Below, one piece after another: positions 41,501 to 55,800 of a DNA stretch of 64,000 bases. The notes under the pieces are model-generated. The model worked only from the letters and a program-made list of their open reading frames with translations, searched no databases and was not told the origin of the DNA. How positions within the stretch are numbered: the stretch's first letter is position 1; each line of letters starts with the position of its first letter. The position numbers and the translations under genes are program-made. This DNA comes from Liolophura sinensis (taxonomy: Eukaryota; Mollusca; Polyplacophora; Chitonida; Chitonidae). The stretch is taken from positions 46,908,521-46,972,520 of the forward strand of contig NC_088302.1 of NCBI RefSeq assembly GCF_032854445.1. Reading direction: 5' to 3'.

Positions 41501-44500
41501 TTTGTCACAACCTGGTTACCTTCACTTGTAACTCTGTCCAACATTGATAGATTCCAAAATGCAAGCGATGCTGTGATTTACCCTACTAGAGATCTGTTTA
41601 CAACATGGTCTTTCGGCAAATATTAAATCCAATGTATCACTTCAGGTGGCCAATGTGGTTGAAGTACCAGTGCAGTGCGATGACCCAGGAGCCTCTCATC
41701 AATGTAGCTGCTATGAGTTCAAGTCCAGCTCATGCTGGCTCCCTCTCCCCTGTCATACATGGGAAGGTTTGTCAGCAACATGCAGATGGTCGTAGTTAAT
41801 GCTCTCTTCTGTCGCTTAAGTAAAATATTCTTGAGTGCAACGTAAAACATCAATCAAATAAATAAATGAATTGTTTTAGATCACCTATCATTATTAGAAA
41901 GTTGATATTTCATATCATAATTTTTCCAGCCGTTACTCACATGTTGATTGATTCATGCTCATCCGAATTTAAAACCACAAATAATCAGAAATTACTAGAA
42001 TGTTCAAACATGTTAAAAAGTGGATATCTAGATTTGTCTTTAATTGAGACAGATTACTGTGATTAAGATATATTATGATTAAAAGTGACATCTAATTAAA
42101 GGTTGGTTTTGATCCATACTCAACAGGGGTATTAGTTAAAATCTATACCTGAATGTTCTTCATGAGGGATGTCTTTAAATGGCGACATGGAGCTCCTCTG
42201 CTTCAGCAGCTTGCTTTTGTTGTCCACCTCAGTCCTTTCCACCAGTTGCTCTTTTTTCTTCTGAAGCTGTTGAATGAACTGGTTCTGCATGAATTCTGTT
42301 GTCAAAATTTCGCTCTCCACACGATGGATTTTCCTCTTCCCTTCCGCACCTCCGAGGCGAAAAATTGCACCTGTAGTAAGCTCCCATAATTTTTTATATG
42401 TCTCTTCGCTTAAAGAATCAGCAGTGCACAAGTTATCCTTGGCTACTTTTAATCGCGTGATGTCAGCACTGAGGCTCTCATCTTCTGGTAGAGGCTCTTT
42501 ACACCAGCCTCCAGGGTAAGGGGAGCTCATATGACAGATATTCTGCAGCAGTACAACCAGCATGTCAAAGTCGAATTTGTTTGACGAGATGTTCCGCTGC
42601 TCCGAAGGGTACATCTGTTCCCACTCTGCCTTGGTTATCCGCCCTTGACTCAAAAGTTTCCCCACAGTGTTGCGCATTTCTAGTCTGTTGATGTTTTTCT
42701 TTAGGTTCATTGGTGAATAAAAGCAGTCAAATGTAACCCTCAGAGCAGTGGTTCCAGCATCCCCCACGAGCCAGCAAAGCCGCGCCAAGCGCTCACGACC
42801 TGTGGCCGTCATGTTTTCTGCAAGAGTGAATACTACCTGCATCAAGTTAAACAATTTTTTTTCATATCATATGACTTGTTTGTCCTTTAGCGTACTGTAA
42901 TTAAAATTATAATCCCAAATTAAGTCTTAATTGCAGTGGAGATTTCCAACAACAGATTATACGTGAACAGCTAGTTTACAGAACATTTTTGGTGATGTGT
43001 TTGAAAGCAATGGCAAAGAAGTAAATACAGGCAATAAACCAATAAAAATTTCTGGAGACATCACTGACCCATACAAAGGTTCAGAAGAACACTGGGTTCT
43101 GATCTAGTTAGCTTGATATTTATGGATAGTTTTAAGACAATTAAGACAAGTTAATATGTTAAAAGACACTTTACGTTTGTAATGGAAACAAGTTGTTCAT
43201 TAATTGATATAAAAGTGTGGAAAAACTTACCGTTATTGCAAGAGCACCCTTCAGTGGAAAGGCTGTATCGAAGGAGAGTCCTGTAAACATGAAACAAATT
43301 TGGAACGAGGCACTAGCCAGTATGAATTATTCAAATTTGGCCTTTGGAAACCTGCTGGTAAAAGGTCCTCCACCATTCTGTTGTCCAAACAAGTGCGTCT
43401 ATCATACTGGGAGATTGAAGTTTTATTGGACTGGAATGCAAAAGGGATCAGGGTTTACACTAGTGACCTCTGAGCAGAGCAACTTTTGACTGAATTCTCA
43501 ACAGGGCACTGTGAACAAATGTTTGCCCGTATACATGTAGACATATGTAGCATATACTTATGTGTGTGTAGGTATAGGAGTGAACTTTGTGGACTCTCCA
43601 AATTAAATCATGTTTGACAGATATGAACAGATTTTGGCTGGCTTCCAGCTGAGACAGTGGTCTCTCTTTGAAGGTCATTCCTACCACACTAATATGTGTC
43701 ATTTAGCAGCAGAAAGCTTTCCTTACTGTTCAATCAAACAAGATGAAAGAAAATCTTTCATTATTAATGAAGAAGAAAAAGTACTTAGTGATTGAGTGTA
43801 TGAAGAAATGTGCTGAAAACACTGGATTGTGGTTATTAAAGGTATAAATGTAGATTGGACATATAGATTTGAAATTTTTATAACTATAAAGCATAGAGCT
43901 GGTTTTATCACCCTTTTCCTTATTTATTTGTGCATATTTCAGTACAATTTATGCGTCTTTATGTGTGAAGTTTGCATAGAAAATGCCGCGAAAACAGACT
44001 TTAATAGTGTTGTAATAACCCTACATGTACATGTACCTTTGGGCACAATAATGCACCCAAAATATGATCTATACACACATCAGAGATAAGCAAAACGCCT
44101 GGAGAGCTTATAAGGGAAACACTAAGTGTACATTTATATGTTTTTAACAAATGTAGATGGGGTCCATGTTCTAGTCTCTTTCTCTCTCTTTTTATTTTGT
44201 TATTTTGTTTTTTATTTTAATTTATTTATTTTTTATCATTAACTGCCCTCTCCTGGCAGCTTAGACGTTTCAATGTACATGGTCATATTGATAAGCAGCA
44301 TTATATGGACATACCCACACCTGGAAAAATATTCACTACATGTAAGTAAAAAGTTTTGAGGTGACTATTAAGTGAATATTAAGTATAATATTAGATATTA
44401 TAGGTCAAAAAATCCCCTTTTCATTATTATTAAAATTAATGTTTTCACAGGCCTCTGTTATTGTTTACAATTTTTTTTTTTTTTTTTTTTTTTTCAAATC

Positions 44501-47500
44501 TTAAAAATCTGTAATCCCAAATTCTCCAAACCATATTTTGGTTGTACCCTCTTCTGATTTATAACAGTTGTTCCCAGATATTTAGGGAGTTTACTCATTC
44601 ATGTAAGTAACAGTGTCTGTTCACACTCACAATAGATCCACTGTTCACGGATCCTTACCTTGTTCAGTTGACAGCGTGTGTTTGTTTACAGGTGGGTGAC
44701 TAGCTTTATAGTCAGGTGGGCTCAACGGTTGTTAGGTCAACAGACCACCCCCCACTCAGGTCTTAGTCTGGGAAGACCTTTAACTTTTCTCAGCATTACA
44801 ATACATCTATCATTGCCCATTGTCCCCGCCCATTTGATGAGATTGACAGGCCAGGTGTGAACACTTGAAGCTTTTCTCGAGCAGCCAAGTGAAACTTTAT
44901 ACGTACTCTCCAAAATTACGTTATTTCCTGATGAAATACATGGCTACATTTGATCTGCTTCACCGGAGTCTTAAGTTGCATGTTCATTACAACGAAAGTT
45001 CACCAGAGTGGCAGAATAAAGATTTGTTATTGCAGTAGATATTGGGTCTGGTTTCCTCTATCCATAGACCTGACTGCCTTGCTAGATGTGAAACATTCAA
45101 TTAGCATGGGGTTAAACACGAGTATTGTGTCTGGTTTCCTCTATCCATAGACCTGACTGCCGTGTTAGATGTGAAGCATTCCATTAGCATGGGGTTAAAC
45201 ACCAGTATTGGGTCTGGTTTCCTCTATTTATAGACCTGACTGCCTTGTTAGATGTGAAGCATTCCATTAGCATGGGGTTAAACACCAGTATTGGGTCTGG
45301 TTTCCTCTATCCATAGACCTGACTGCCTTGTTAGATGTGAAACATTCAATTAGCATGGGGTTAAACACCAGTATTGGGTCTGGTTTCCTTTATCCATAGA
45401 CCTGACTGCCTTGTTAGGTGTGAAACATTCCATTAGCATGAGGTTAAACACCAGTAAAATCATTATAAATAAATGAAGGTTTATTGCAAATACTTTTTAC
45501 ACCTTGGTTGATGTCTGTCTGCCTGTTTGATTTTCTGCCTGTTTGATTGTCTGTCTGTCTGTCTACTAGTCTATATACATCTACATGGACATCACAGCTG
45601 ATCTATACTACAGTTTTGAATATATTATTTTAATGGTGTAGAGGTAGTTGCTGGATGGGTGGTCTGGGGTCTTTTTAACCGTCAAGACCTCACCCTCTTT
45701 CCAGTTTAGGTATAGGAGGGCACATATTTGTATGGAGCCATTATTGGCTGAACTGCAATGTAATCAGGTTGCTGATGTCATGTGCACCTCAGCCAGGGGT
45801 ATGTTTCCAGTTTGATTTATCTGTAGCATTAGAAAGTTTATGTCAGTCAGTCAGTAATAACTCGCTCACACAGTGGATGGTTCCACAAATTTCAAAGACT
45901 TGAGTTATCGCCTGTAACGAGTATGATTGCAACATCATCCTTATTTCCTGGGGAAAATGTTCGTTACTAGCGTGTGCATAATTATTGTCTTTTCCATTAA
46001 ACGCTTGTAAGACGTGATAAAAAAATAAGATATCTTTCCGATGTCTAATGTAGATGCTTAGACAAGGTACCTGGATACCCTGATTTACCATGATAGTGGT
46101 ATAAAGCAACACCAAATTAAGGTGCATCTGAAAAAAGACAAGCTTTTACTTTATAAAATATCAACATGTGTAAACACAACTGTATGTAGTGGATCAGACA
46201 TCAGAGGATGGAATGATGCCATCCAAATAAGTGTGCTAATTAAATGCTATGACTTCAAGATGCTTTGATGTTAAAAACAATGTGATGTTTATTCTGCAGT
46301 ATTTATGGTGTATTAGTTTAATGTTACAGCCCCATAGAATGGAGCCTTAATATAAGTACATTTCCACTCCAATCCATGGAAGCTATCTTACACAATACCT
46401 GTACATGCAACATTACATGCAGGTGTACTCAAAAAGAGTTCCATAACTTCTGAACATGAAAATGAACATATTGATCTTTTACCATGTATCCAACAACGTA
46501 GGCTCCTAATCCTGTGGGATTACGCTTCCTGTCTGATTAGACCTGTGATCAGTTTTCTGGATGAAGTTTAAACAGATATTATACAGACACAACAAGGTTT
46601 GTACAGGTTTTACATGTAATGGCTCGAAAGTTGTAAAGCATTGTTTGGATGAGATTTGGCTTTCTATCAGTATACAAACTTTTTGTAGGCCAGCATTAAG
46701 GAAAATCCTGGAGCATGATGATACACCTGGTAAACGCATGGTGCTGTGTATTAGTGATGTCATTTTCTGTGGGGGAAGGGACAGCTCAGCCACCCAGGGG
46801 ACTGATACACCTGGTAAACCTGGTAAACTCTCCCAGGTAAGGGAATAATCACTGTTACTTACCTTTATGTGTGGAAGTCCATTCATATGTCGTCGTCACT
46901 ATACTTCCTTAAATATGTTGTCAGCTGGACACTGTACCCATGTGCTTCTTACTTGTCCTTATGCTCTGTTAAAGTATTGACATATACATGTACATGCTGC
47001 TTCCATGACAATTCTGTTACAAACAGTGTCATTTATATTAATTTTATTAGCTTTTAATGGTACTGATTATCATATAAGAGTGTCACACTTTGAATAATTA
47101 TATGCATGTACATGTATCTCATATGTTTCCCTTTGAAACGGAGATATACCATTTTTGTGAGTTTCTCGTGTATACTATCCTACATGTATAATAAAGCACT
47201 CACCTGTATAGTGAGACAAACCATGGAGGGTTTCTGAATCCCACAATGTAGTTATCTATATGGTTCTTCAGGTGGAGTTAGAATTGACAGATGGCTGGTA
47301 CTGCATCCGAGCTGTGGTTGACACACCTTTGCAAGAACTAATTAAAACAGGTAGACTGGAGCGTGGGGATAAGCTCTGTGTGTGTGGTACAGAACTGACA
47401 GGTAGTGAGGAGCCAGCCAACCCGCTTCAGGTGAGCTGATAAGGGCATTTATTATTTACCAGACAACATCAGACAGACATGAGCATTAGCAGTTCCCATG

Positions 47501-50500
47501 TTTTATCATGGGTACTGTAAAACTTGATTGTTCACATATGCATTATTGAACTGCATTAGTTATTAAGAGGGCAAATTGGCTACCATTTCATTGCAAATGG
47601 TTAATTTTGATTTCACCTTGTTTGCTCTGATTTTTGTTACTTTAAAGTACCATCTGATTTAGCTGTTTCTAACAATTCTGGACATAAAAAGGAGGGTTTA
47701 TACTCGTTTACTCTTTTATATACATTTTTTTTTCATCAGGATTAAATAAGTAAGATTATCGTGTTAGATAAACAAGGTATAAGATGAAGACACACTGAGG
47801 ACTTACATGCACAATATAATTGTATGTCTGGCCAGTATTGATAATTAACACTAGTGCAGTAGCAATTGAAATGATTATATCTGCCACATGGTGTAGATGG
47901 CATGCCTCTACTTTATATAGCATTCAGTCGACAACCAAGGAAAGTGTGCCAGTATCAAAGGCTATTTGTGATGTCGTCAGATACTTGATCCTGAATGACC
48001 CAGGAGCCTCTCACCAATGTGGTCGCTGTGCGTTCAAGTCCAGCTCATGGCCGTACGTGGGAAGGTCTACCAGCAACCTGCGGATGGTCGTGGGTTTTCC
48101 CTGAGCTCTGCCTGGTTTCCTCCCACCATAATGCTTGCCACTGTTGTATAAGTGAAATATTGTGTGGCATAAAACACCAATCAAATAAATAAATAGATAA
48201 ATAAATAACTTCAACCTGGTATCTTCAACATGGCATTCCAGTCATGCAGCACAACAAATGTTATGATGATCTTGTGTCAGTTATTGTATTTGTTTTGATT
48301 ACAGGCTCCATCTACTGCCAGACTGAAACTGTGTGCTAACTCCACGAGGAAGGCCCGCTGGGACAGTAAGCTTGGGTACCAGCCAGATCCCCGCCCCTTC
48401 TCCCTGGCCCTGTCCGGTCTGTTAGCGGAAGGGGGCACTGTCCCTGCAGTAGATGTGGTGGTTGCAAGGGTCTACCCAAAGATGGTAAAACATGTATATT
48501 TTAGTAATAGTTTGTGACCAGTTCCACAAAGCCTTTCCTAACTTATTTGTTGTTTTTTGTCTTTGAAAACTAAAATTTTGACCCCTACATAAATTTTGTC
48601 TTAAGATAGATTTTTAAAAAATTTTAACTTCCAGAGCCAAAAACTTAGCATTGTGACAAGGTGTTAAATTTAGACTCCAGTCAGAAATGGTTTTACATTG
48701 GTGATCATCTGTTCAGTGTATTTGTTGCATGGTGAAAATTAGAAAATTTTGATAATGAAGAACTTTAAGATTCAGATAAATGATTTAGATTGATGCTTTT
48801 ATGCCAGTGCTTAAGTTTTCTGATAAGAAAATCAAACTTCTCCAAAAATCTCTTAATTGGCCCTATAATGTGGATGAATAAATAAATCAGAAGATTGAGC
48901 CAAAGGTTTCACTTGAAAAAGGATTAACTTTGTTTGATAATAGTAATGGTAGTTGTTCAGAAGAGGACTGGAAAATCACTTAAATGCGTCTTTGATGTGG
49001 CACTTATGGTCAGAATTGTACACATGTGATTGGGTTTTGTAAAGGCATACAAGAACCTCTGCATCTTTTTTAATGTTCAGTGATTTTCTTTTTGCAAATA
49101 ACGAAATGAAAACAGAAAACAAAGGATAGGGAGTATTATGGGAGAGCAAAAAAGAAATGGAAAACATTTTATCCTGTTTTGTAGTTTTTTGAAAAGCTAT
49201 CTGATGGAAGGTCTGTGTTCCGAAATGTCAGAGCGGAGCAGAAGGCTGACACAGCTTACAGGAGGAAGGCTGAGATGGTCATGGAACAGCTGTACAACAA
49301 GCTACAGCAGGAACTGGAGCTCCAGGAAGAGAACAATGGTAGATTTGCATTACACATGGTATTTTGTCACTCCATTGATTTGTTGTGCTCAAAGGGCATG
49401 GATACAAATTGTTCTTAAACCCCAATACACAGGATAATTATCCAGGAGCCACTCCCCTATTAGGTCACAGTGAGTTCAAGTCCAGTTCAAGCTGACTTCT
49501 TCTCTGGTCGCATGTGGGAAAGTCTTCAACAACTTGCAAATGGTCATTGGATTTCTAACAGGCTCTCCCTGGTTTCCGGACACCATAATGCTGGCCATGT
49601 AGTATGTGAAATATTGAAATGTATGAAAATAATTTTTTTTGTATTTTAATATATGGGATGATTTCAGATAAGCCAAGGCGAGGTAAACAGAAGAAGCAAC
49701 TGAAGGTGTCTGAAATAGAGTCCTTATGTACAGGTCAAGAGATATATGAGGTTATCAGTAGTTCTCTGGAACCCCATACTATAGAGGTAAAGAATTACTG
49801 TAGTGAGGATAAAAATGTGTTCAAGCCAAGAGATATATTAGGTTGTCAGTAGTTCTCTGCAACCTCCATTCAGTGAGGTAAAGAGCTACTTTAGTGAGTG
49901 TGAAAACTGTGTATGAACCAAGTCAGTAGATCTGTGGAAAACCATACATCAGAGGTAAAGAACTGGGCCTAGTTTCACAAAGATGGTGTACATGTACGAT
50001 AATCGCACATATAGGACAATAGTACGGTAGTACATGCAAAATATCGTACGATATGGACGATAAAAAAATGTCGTACACAGCTCTGTGAAACTGGGCCCTG
50101 GCCAGTCTTTCACAAAACTTAGTAAATCAATTTTTCAAAACTTTTCTACTAACGGAAGTGACTTCGCCCTATGGCTTTATAACCCAGACAACGTCTGTTA
50201 CGAAAAAAGATACAAGACTTGTAAAGTTTTGTGAAAGTGGTCCCTACTGTAGTGAGGGTAAAAACTGTGTACAGGCCGCAAGATATGAGGTTGTCAGTAG
50301 TTCTCTGGAACCCCATTCAGTGAGGTAAAGAACTACTGTAGTGAGGATAAAAACTGTGTACAGACCAGACGATGCATGAGACTATGAATAGTTCTTTGGA
50401 ACCTAACACATCAGAAATAAAGAACTGTTGTAGTAAGGGTCAAATCTGAGCCGGTTTAAATTGAAGCCAGTTGTAAAAATGCATGTGTTCACACAACCAT

Positions 50501-52763
50501 GTGGCAAAGACAGTTTTTAGCCAGTTCAGGAATTTGCCATGCACACGGTCACATTTAGACCGATTTAGGAATTGCAATGTCATCCTGACCTCCACGTATC
50601 CGGAGAATTTAATCCAGTTACCATTCACAGGACACAGATAAACCAGCTCAAGACCTGAAACTGGCTTAAAGCCACCTCACTAGCAGAGGCAAATAAACCG
50701 GCTGGCTTAAGCTGGCTTAAAGCCACCTCACTAGCAGAGGCAAATAAACCGGCTGGCTCAAACTGGCTTAAAGCCACCTCACTAGCAGAGGCAAATAAAC
50801 CAGCTGGCTTAAAGCCACCTCACTAGCAGAGGCAAATAAACCGGCTGGCTCAAACTGGCTTAAAGCCACCTCACTAGCAGAGGCAAATAAACCGGCTGGC
50901 TTAAACTGGCTTAAAGCCACCTCACTAGCAGAGGCAAATAAACCGGCTGGCTTAAACTGGCTTAAAGCCATCTCACTAGCAGAGGCAAATAAACCGGCTG
51001 GCTCAAACTGGCTTAAAGCCACCTCACTAGCAGAGGCAAATAAACCGGCTGGCTCAAACTGGCTTAAAGCCACCTCACTAGCAGAGGCAAATAAACCGGC
51101 TGGCTTAAACTGGCTCAAAGCCACTTTCTCATCAAAACTGTCTTAAATTTGCCAGTGTGAACGTGGCATTTGAGACTCTTTTGATGATGGTTTGATAATC
51201 ATTGTATCCTTTTGTTCATAAGCGAATAGTGGGCTGCTGTGATTGCCTAGATTATGTGGAACAGGGCTGAACTTCAGAGAGTAAATACAAATTTGTGGTT
51301 TTTCAGATGGCCCTGAGCAAACACCAGGTGGCACTGCTTCAGAAACACCGCCAGGAACTGATGGACCAAAAACGACAGCAGCTTCAGGCTGATTTCCAGA
51401 AGGCTCTGAAAGAAAAACAGGAGGTAGGTATCCAAGTCCTGATCACATTTTGTACACCAAGTGAAACGAGTGAAAGTTATTTATTTGATTAGTGTTTGAT
51501 GTAGGGCTCAAAAACCTATAACCTGTATAAATGACACATTAATAGATTAAAACATACAACCTCATTGGAGACGATCACCGAAGTGATAAGACTTAACTTC
51601 TTATATCCTTGAGTGTAACAGAACCTTCCAAGTTATTGTTTTAATTTCTGTAACAATGTATGGTGAAAGCAAACTTCAATTAATCAGTCGATCATTGGAT
51701 CATTTCTTTGCCCTCAGAGTCAACCTGTGAGAAGTGTGGTACCTCTCCTCAAGGTCAGAGTTGCTGGCTGTCATCTGCTGGATGTGGATGCTAAGCTCAG
51801 TAAGATTCCTGGGGTTAATGGTACCTGGATTAAATTGAGTGGGATGGGAGGGGGCAGTTTCTCAGAGCTCTCACAGCATCTTGTGTACAACTTGATATCT
51901 TCGATACTTGTCCATTTGTAGTTATTGACACAAAATACTATGCAGGTCTTTAAGAGGGGCCTGACATTCTTGAAAACGGAAAAACCAGTATTGTTCAAGT
52001 CCATGTAAATATAATATCATATCAGAGCCACTTGACCTAAGTAGCCTTGGACTGTTGCTATGTATTACGTACAGTATGAGTCATAATCCCCTTTCTCCAA
52101 ATACTCCAGGCATGTTTTCAAAAATATCAAGCCCTATTTTCAGATTTGCTGTTTTTTTTAGTACTGTTAAACTTGAGCAGAAACCACAGCTTTGTGTATG
52201 TAAGGTTATAAGTTCACTTGTACCTAAAGCAGCTGAACAGTATCTTTGTTCTGGCAGTCACTGTCACTCAACAAGTCATTATCTAAATAAATAACTACAC
52301 TATTTAAGAACAATCTGTAATCTTCCCTGGTACTTTTCAGCCTGCTTGCTTACAATATGGAGACCGTCTGAAGATGTACAGAATCTGTTGATGGAAGGGA
52401 AGAGACTTCGGATCTATAACCTCACAGTCGGTGCTGCCAGGTAAACTGTTGCTCAACTTACCCTCAGCAAATCTCGAAATTGAAGAAGTTTTGGATCAAA
52501 CCTGCGTTTGAGTTATCCATCCTAAAGACATTCAAAAGGGTACTTGTCTGCTGCCTTACTTGGCACTCAGCACTGAGAGGTTAGAGCAAATAAACAGGAC
52601 TGGTTGGCCCACTGTCAGTATAATGTGACTGGGCTGGGATGTCATGTCTGATGTCTTTGGCATGAAAATTTAGTGGCAGCACTTTGGTGGCATGGACTTG
52701 CCCTGCCACAAAAAGGCACAGTATATGTTTACTTGTGTGTGTGCGTGTGTGTGTGTATATATA

Positions 52764-52808
<45 letters not shown>

Positions 52809-55800
52809 TGAATGACTCCTGGTCATATGACTTTAATGTTTTCTACCTACAACATAAACCTCCAAGCATACATACATACATACATACCCTGATTCCTCAA
52901 AAAAGAGTACAGGATATAGGAAGCCAAGATGCACAATTGATGCACAGCTGTAAATTGCAGGTCGCGCTTGAGGAGCAGTACTGTACAGCTGACAGGCACT
53001 CGCTCTACTCGCTATCAGGAGATGACGGTAGAGGAGAACTTCTTGGACCAGGTGTATGAGCCAAGAGAGGTACATGTAGCTACTGCCTTCCATAGTTTGT
53101 CAGCTCAAACTGATGTTTCCTTCAGTTAACTATTTTTGTTAATATCTTGAATAGGCCAAGAAAGGCAACACTGTACATACAGTGTGTCACAGTAAGCAGT
53201 TCAACTGTGGATGGTGGTGGGTTTCCCACAGGCTATGCCCAGTTTCCACCCACCATAATGCTGGCTGCCGTCGTAAAAGTTAAATATTCTTGAGTACGGG
53301 CATAAAACACCAATCAAATAAATAAATAAAATAAACAGTTCAAACCATCATTCAAAGCTGAAATAGTATTGACAGTTGCACATGTATCAGCTAAGAGAGG
53401 TAACTCCTGTTTTCAGTACCATATCTGGATAAAGAATTTATTAAGCCAATTAATCCAAAGACCGTATCACTCTATTAACAGAAGATTTTATTGTTATAAA
53501 GCCTATTTAATGTACCTAAGGTCAACAGTGTATTTCCAATAGAGCATGTATCCTGAAGATGAAGGTACATGTAGGGCTGGATAAGGTGCAGCCTATTCAT
53601 ACATATGTGTTGAATTAAATGAATTGTGAAATGAATGAAAATGTGCACATCAGCTGTCTATCTGTTTTAGGTACAGCTGGTTCAAGACCTCCTGTCACAG
53701 ACACCAGCCTATGGAGAGTTGGATTTTGTGGGTGTGGTACTGAAAATTGAAACTTCAGATCTGCCATCGGACAGGTACATGTATGCGGCAACAAGCTTGT
53801 CCTTCGACATATGTATTTCTCAGCAATCAGTCGTACTTTATTTGTCAGTAACTGATGAAGCCATTTGGAATCAGAGGCTTAAAAAATAAGATTATGAGAA
53901 GATCAACATTTAGCAAACCACTTAAAGGCTTACTTTGTAGATGGAATTATAGATTGCAGATGTTTTAAGCACTGAATATTGCCCCAGGCATCGTATTCTG
54001 AAAATTCTCTAAACCCTATGTGTATTTGGATGTGAGTTTTGTGGGTGAGTAATCAGTTTTCACCCCTCAGCCAATATTGGCCAAGGGCTGTTGTCGTATC
54101 GGGCGATGTCTGTCCATCTGTCTATGCATATCCTTGTAAACGCTCTCTCTAGAGTGGTTTAACAGAGGTTTACCAAACTTACACCTTGGCATGGGGAAGA
54201 ACCCTATTCATTTTCACCTACCTTGACCTTTTTGTGTGAAATTTTATAAAAGGCTTGTAAACATGTTGTCACTAGAGCAGTTTAGCTCAAGTTCACCGGA
54301 CTTACACCATACTTATTCTTTACAATGTACATGTGCTCAAGGCCGGGGGGTTTTAAGTCCATTGCACAGTATTTTTACTTTGTACTGGAACAAGGAATGT
54401 TAGGCTACGTCCTGCTGTGTGAAGATACCAAGATGTATAAAGTGTTTGATGTCCTGGGGATTGGGTGGAGGGGGGGGGGGGGTCACGGCTGAAGTGGTTA
54501 TAGCATGTCAATGACCCAGGAGCCTCCCACCAATGCAGTCACTGTGAATTCAAGTGCACCTAAGCTGGTTTCCTCTGCGGTCCTATGTTGGAAAATCTTC
54601 CAGCAACCTGCAGATTGTCATGTGTTTCCTCCCACCATGATGTTGACCTTTGTCCTGTAAATAAAATATTCTTTTATAAGACACCAATCAAATAAATTTA
54701 AAAAAAAAAAAAATCTCATTATTGATAAGATTAATTATTCTGATATTTTGTAACATTTCAGAGGTTGTCAGAATGTTTATGTGGTGGATCCCCAGGGTGG
54801 CCTGGCTGTTATCAGGGTCTGGGGTGGTTTACAGGTACACTGTAACATAAATTATAATCTAAATTATTATAAGAATAATACTTCCTTCTGCTTGAAAACA
54901 AATATGTATATATCTTACATTCTGCACTTGATGTCAGACTTTTAGCTTTTAAAATTAAAAAGTTTACAGGTAAAATGAATTTGTAAAATCTACAGTATAT
55001 TGCTGTACAAACTGTGATCAGTGTTTCTGTTTAAATTACATGTTAGGGAAGCAGTATATTAAAATGTTCAAAAACAAATTATGTTATAAATGTGATACAT
55101 TATACAGTTTGTAACCTGTTCTATCAAAGTAATGAAATTTGTTTTCCATTCAAGTGTAAATTATACATCTTGTTCAATTTTAGAAAACTTTGATGTAATT
55201 TTTAATATTCACTCACAGTATAGCCCTATACTAGTCATGGCATATCTGTTATATGTTTGACAGTCTCTTGATCTGGAGGATGTGCTAGTATCAGGGAAGT
55301 GTTTTGTGGGCGGTAACCTGCTGTATCGAGGGAAGAAACTGAAACAACTAGTCACCTTTGACCTCTCGACAGAGATTACCTTCTTTACACAGAGTCCAAG
55401 CAACAGACTTTTTCAGAGCAGGCTTAGTCTGGCTCAGACTAAAGCCAAGGTTAGTATTGTACATTATTATATAGTTATAACTGTGGTCCAGTGAAATCAG
55501 TTAGATGGTACCATGTGACTGTCTTGTACTTGGAGCGATATTGGATCCCGGAGAGAAGTATTTTTTTCATATTGTATGGTAGCAAAGGGAGGTAACTTTA
55601 TATGCTAAAAGCATTGGGCCGGGGTGGACACTGCTGTGTTTTATCATATAACTGTTATGTCTCCATATCTGTAAGTTGAGCTATCACTTTTACATTTTAG
55701 GACGAAGTCTTTATTAAACAAGCCCGTGAATCCCTGGACAGTATTTTAGGAATGTTCCAACCAAGAAGCACTGAGATATGTGTAAGTCAGCTGAAGTTAA

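Larger units (their letters stand above)
46689..53774 (+). other. BRCA2: BRCA2 exons 14-23: OB1, OB2/Tower and OB3 start
   Basis: OB1: KRMVLCISDVI, then VELELTDGWYCIRAVVDTPL and ERGDKLCVCGTELTGS. OB2: LKLCANSTRKARWDSKLGY and PDPRPFSLALSGLL. Tower: two long charged helices, FRNVRAEQKADTAYRRKAEM and ALSKHQVALLQKHRQELMDQ, spanning exons 17-19. OB3 begins with KVRVAGCHLLD and LLTIWRPSEDVQNLLMEGKR. Exons: 46689-46836, 47272-47430, 48305-48484, 49185-49338, 49668-49786, 51307-51423, 51718-51799, 52341-52440, 52961-53069 and 53671-53774. The domain binds ssDNA and DSS1 in characterised homologues. Confidence 0.93.

Noticed and set aside
48011-48214. Short frames over SINE copies (also 41605-41799, 49476-49676, 57461-57652, 59104-59361)
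   Set aside because: They coincide with SINE family A bodies and are recurrent by sequence identity, not coding conservation.
50768-51124. Repetitive minus-strand frame (ALSQFKPAGLFASASEV units)
   Set aside because: Artefact of the 51-bp array in BRCA2 intron 18.
52581-53059. Frames across the TA/GT microsatellite near BRCA2 exon 22
   Set aside because: Microsatellite translation joined to an out-of-frame reading of the real exon.
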